Of a DNA stretch of 55,856 bases, positions 53,722-55,856 are shown in pieces (the first letter of the stretch is position 1; each line of letters opens with the position of its first letter). The stretch comes from Leptospira perdikensis (GTDB lineage: Bacteria; Spirochaetota; Leptospiria; Leptospirales; Leptospiraceae). The notes under the pieces were generated by a model that did no database searches, had not been told where the DNA came from, and was given only the letters and a program-made list of their open reading frames with translations. The stretch lies in contig NZ_RQGA01000021.1 in the NCBI RefSeq assembly GCF_004769575.1, forward strand, positions 1 through 55,856, in the 5' to 3' direction. A program made the translations under genes and the position numbers.

Positions 53722-54351
53722 CTAATTTCGAAAGGAATGATTACATGAAACCATTCTCTGGTTTGAAATAGTTTGGGTTTCGATCCAGTTTTTCCATATC
53801 AAGTGTAAACTTCCTGCTAAAAAATCCGGTGACGGTAAATTTAAAATCTGGTAATGTGTTGATTTTGATAATGTCCTTTCACTCCAAATTTTAAATTCAT
53901 CCCAAGAAGTTTTTTTATGTAATATTTTTTGTACCTCTAATGTACTGATAAAGGAAGGAACATCTTTTTCCAAACCTGCATTGGATTTTTGAATGGTGGG
54001 GACTTGGAGATTTTTCCCTTCTTTTTCTTTCCGCATTGGATTTTTTTCCAAGACGGATTCTTTGGGAGCCAGTTCTTTAAGAGTTGGTTTTGAGAATAAA
54101 GGTTTTAGAAATCGTCTTCTTCCATCGAATCCAGTTTGTTCCAATAAACCGAGTTTTTTTAGAGAGGTGATGAGTCTTGAGATGGTATCCATTTTAAGAC
54201 CAAGGACTTCGCCGAAATATCGGTTTGATGCAAAACACCCACCTTTGTCATGTAGGGAGACAATTTCTGCGTATAGTTTGGTTTGGCTATGAGAGAGATT
54301 GAGATCCTCTATCCAAACGGGAATCCAAATTCCTGTTCGATTTGTTTTCAT
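53722..54351 (-). CDS. HTH replication-initiator-like protein (right paralog)
   Basis: This protein of about 209 residues is a paralog of the one at 1538-2098. It has the same winged-helix domain (GIWIPVWIEDLNLSHSQTKLYAEIVSLHDKGGCFASNRYFG, then DTISRLITSLKKLGLLEQTGFDGRRRF). A variable basic linker follows, then a C-terminal W.EF..WSERTLSKSTHY segment that also matches the paralog. The ATG at 54351 has GAAGGA upstream at good spacing; an in-frame ATG at 54378 is an alternative. It lies on the other side of parAB and points outward. A replication role is inferred from context. Confidence 0.75.
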   Translation of the reverse strand: MKTNRTGIWIPVWIEDLNLSHSQTKLYAEIVSLHDKGGCFASNRYFGEVLGLKMDTISRLITSLKKLGLLEQTGFDGRRRFLKPLFSKPTLKELAPKESVLEKNPMRKEKEGKNLQVPTIQKSNAGLEKDVPSFISTLEVQKILHKKTSWDEFKIWSERTLSKSTHYQILNLPSPDFLAGSLHLIWKNWIETQTISNQRMVSCNHSFRN

Positions 54352-54505
54352 TTTAGGTTCCTTCTCCCAAACGAACACATCTCCGGCTACGAGCGTTTGG
54401 TTATTTTTTGCCTATATACCTTTTGGGTATATCTCCCCTACTCTACTGATGAAAATTTGTTTTTGAATTCGAACAAACCTTCGGTCAACTTAGAGAAAAG
54501 AAATT

Positions 54506-54605
54506 TTGGAAGTTCTTTCGAACGTCCTTTCGGAACTTTTTTAGAATTCCGGTTTGAACAATGACGGCGTTGTGGTAGAGCCGTGTTCGGTTGTGTGAGC
54601 CGAAC
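54506..54605 (-). promoter_or_regulatory. Three-hairpin leader upstream of the right rep-like gene
   Basis: On the minus strand, in order of transcription, there are three structures. GTTCGG/CCGAAC lies at 54585-54605. GGAATT/AGTTCC lies at 54532-54550 (one G-T pair). GGACGTTC-GAAA-GAACTTCC lies at 54508-54527, inside the 24-bp block (54506-54529) that is identical to 1413-1436. The shared block CCGAAGGTTTGT follows at 54473-54484. Order and type of structures match the left leader. Confidence 0.55.
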
Positions 54606-54611
54606 GTTCCC

Positions 54612-54640
54612 TATATGTACAAATTCAAAAATTTCGTCAA
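54612..54640 (-). promoter_or_regulatory. Candidate promoter of the right rep-like gene
   Basis: On the minus strand TTGACG (54640-54635) is followed at 16-17 bp by CATATA/ACATAT near 54612-54618. It lies just downstream of AATTATGTCTCATT, which corresponds to the sequence before the left rep promoter. An inverted repeat AATGAGAC (54647-54654)/GTCTCATT (54669-54676) lies immediately upstream. The rest of 54641-54893 holds a CCGGGT/ACCCGG inverted repeat (54731-54775) and no gene. Confidence 0.5.
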
Positions 54641-54893
54641 GTGAAAAATGAGACATAATTCTGAGAGAGTCTCATTAGGATCAGTTTTCTGTAAGTTTGG
54701 ATTTTGAGGATTGAGAGGGAGGAAATGGCCCCGGGTCGCTACCACACTTCCCAGGGCTTTTATTGTTCAACCCGGTTACGGATCTAAAGAACAATTTAGT
54801 CTGCAATCCAAAGAAGTACAAGTTTTTTTCTAAATTTTTGTCAAAAAAACGAATCTCTTTTTTTGTCTTTGGATATGGTAAAGATGAATAGGT

Positions 54894-55772
54894 TTATTTT
54901 TTAAATTTCCGAATAGTCTCTTCTAAGATTGATTTTTCATTTTGTAACTGGGAGATCTTTTCTTTGATTTTTGAGAGTTTGGTTTTTAGATCTTTGAGTT
55001 CCAGGTTCCCGAGTTTTGGTTTGGATTGTTTAGGTTTGTTTGGTTTTAACGGACGAACGTATTCTCTTAGGTCATTTCGAGAAGGGAAGTCTCCTTTTTT
55101 TTCCAATCCTTTGATTAAGTAATCAATCGCTTTTTTTCTGTTGGTTACGTCTAGAGGAGCTATCTCCGTAAATAAACTGGTAGGGATCTGAAAGATGGGA
55201 TGATTTTTGTCTGAATTTGAGTTGATGTTTGTTTCTTTTAAGATTTCTGCATGAGATATTTTTGTTTTCACCCATTGTGCTGATTTGTTGATTCGTTTCG
55301 CTAATTGGTCATTTGTTTCTTTGTGTCTATTTTTTAATTCCTGAAGAGAGAGAGCTAGGTCAGATTCGGAAAGATCCTCGCGTTGTAAGTTTTCTACCAA
55401 CTTAATTTCTGGTAATTTGGTTATGTCGATTTGTTCTACGTTTTTGATGATGGCTAGGATGTTTTTTCTTTTAAGAAGTTTATGTGCCCGAAACCTTCTT
55501 TCTCCGTTGATGAGTTCGTATTTTCCCGCTTTTTTCCTGACAACAATTGGCTGTAAAAGTCCATATTGGGAGATGGATTCTGCAAGTTCTCTGATTGTGG
55601 ATTCGTTAAAAGTTTTTCTCGGATTATTTTCCGTAAGGATTTGGTCCACTGGGATCTCTGTTGCATTGTGGTTTGAAGTGCCTTCTTCTTTTAGAAATGG
55701 ATTTAAGGATGAGGTTCTGGCACTTGCTCTCGAGAGGATGTCGGCTGGATTATAGTTTGTTTTATTTTTCAT
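54894..55772 (-). CDS. parB: ParB-type partition protein (CTPase)
   Basis: This 292-residue protein has the ParB/Spo0J order: a disordered N-terminus, then IPVDQILTENNPRKTF, box I GLLQPIVVR at 71-79, and the CTP-binding motifs GERRFRA at 91-97 and ENLQR at 127-131. The DNA-binding HTH is at about 154-178 (NDQLAKRINKSAQWVKTKISHAEIL). The C-terminal coiled coil is LKTKLSKIKEKISQLQNEKSILEETIRKF, probably for dimerisation. It should load on the GTACGCCGGCGTAC sites and stimulate ParA. On the circle it follows parA directly, with a parS-like site in the gap. Confidence 0.94.
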   Translation of the reverse strand: MKNKTNYNPADILSRASARTSSLNPFLKEEGTSNHNATEIPVDQILTENNPRKTFNESTIRELAESISQYGLLQPIVVRKKAGKYELINGERRFRAHKLLKRKNILAIIKNVEQIDITKLPEIKLVENLQREDLSESDLALSLQELKNRHKETNDQLAKRINKSAQWVKTKISHAEILKETNINSNSDKNHPIFQIPTSLFTEIAPLDVTNRKKAIDYLIKGLEKKGDFPSRNDLREYVRPLKPNKPKQSKPKLGNLELKDLKTKLSKIKEKISQLQNEKSILEETIRKFKK

Positions 55773-55781
55773 GGTATTGCT

Positions 55782-55856
55782 AAGGTACGCCGGCGTACTT
55801 TATTTTAGTTTCTCCGCTAAGATTTCGAAAGCTTTCCAGGGGACACTTCCTTCTTG
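55782..55856. other. Terminal 75-bp redundancy (circular contig)
   Basis: These 75 bases are identical to bases 1-75, including the parS-like site and the end of parA. The simplest explanation is that a circular molecule of 55,781 bp was assembled with a 75-bp overlap. A genuine direct terminal repeat on a linear molecule is less likely, because the overlap restores an intact parA-parB operon. Confidence 0.9.

Noticed and set aside
1..55856. Search for rRNA, tRNA, insertion sequences, integrases and phage structural genes
   Set aside because: I recognised none by eye. Weakly conserved elements could be missed without a database search.

Overview
The window reads as one complete circular replicon of about 55.78 kb. 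The last 75 bases (55782-55856) repeat bases 1-75 exactly, so the sequence closes on itself. When it is joined, parA (19-750, minus) is followed by parB (54894-55772, minus) after a 27-bp gap that contains a perfect palindrome. The low G+C, the spirochaetal lipoprotein signal peptides and the gene content (recBCD plus a heme-uptake locus next to parAB and a small HTH replication-type gene) suggest a Leptospira, most likely of the saprophytic group. From memory, the p74 replicon of L. biflexa is the closest known counterpart. This is inference, because no search was run.

Layout. (1) Maintenance module, 53.7 kb through the junction to 2.1 kb: parA, parB, two identical 20-bp parS-like sites, and two paralogous HTH (probable Rep) genes facing outwards, each with a similar promoter and hairpin-rich leader. 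(2) 2.1-7.7 kb: a lipoprotein, a YheT-like hydrolase, and an opgG/opgH glucan operon in which the OpgH N-terminal region is a separate small gene. (3) 7.8-13.8 kb: two related large lipoproteins, a response regulator-diguanylate cyclase, an SrkA-like kinase, and a SpoU-type RNA methyltransferase. (4) 13.9-20.4 kb: a DHFR-like/TetR divergent pair with a double operator, a PAS histidine kinase, a decayed RND adaptor gene, a DUF167 gene, and an ammonium transporter fused to an adenylate cyclase. (5) 20.5-30.3 kb: a hipBA-type pair, a coupled propeller-like gene and SUKH/helical-repeat gene, and an AraC regulator divergent from a secreted hydrolase lipoprotein.

(6) 30.5-39.2 kb: recC-recB-recD, followed by a convergent nucleoside deoxyribosyltransferase. 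(7) 39.8-47.5 kb: a heme-acquisition locus. One arm is an unknown lipoprotein, a HmuY-like lipoprotein and a TonB-dependent receptor. The divergent arm is hmuTUV plus a HemS-like heme-handling gene. A mirrored pair of AATGAGTCTCA operators lies between the arms. (8) 47.5-51.0 kb: a MASE3-HisKA_2 kinase and a 7TM-PP2C phosphatase. (9) 51.1-53.7 kb: YegP-like, PpnP, a TetR regulator, a hotdog thioesterase divergent from a second TetR regulator with paired operators, and a DUF1653-like gene.

Many operons here are translationally coupled by ATGA stop/start overlaps (opgH, the lipoprotein pair, the propeller/SUKH pair, recB/recD, hmuT/U/V/S). The cargo is repair, envelope, signalling and nutrient genes with no transposase, integrase or phage gene seen, so the element looks more like a stable secondary replicon than a transient plasmid.
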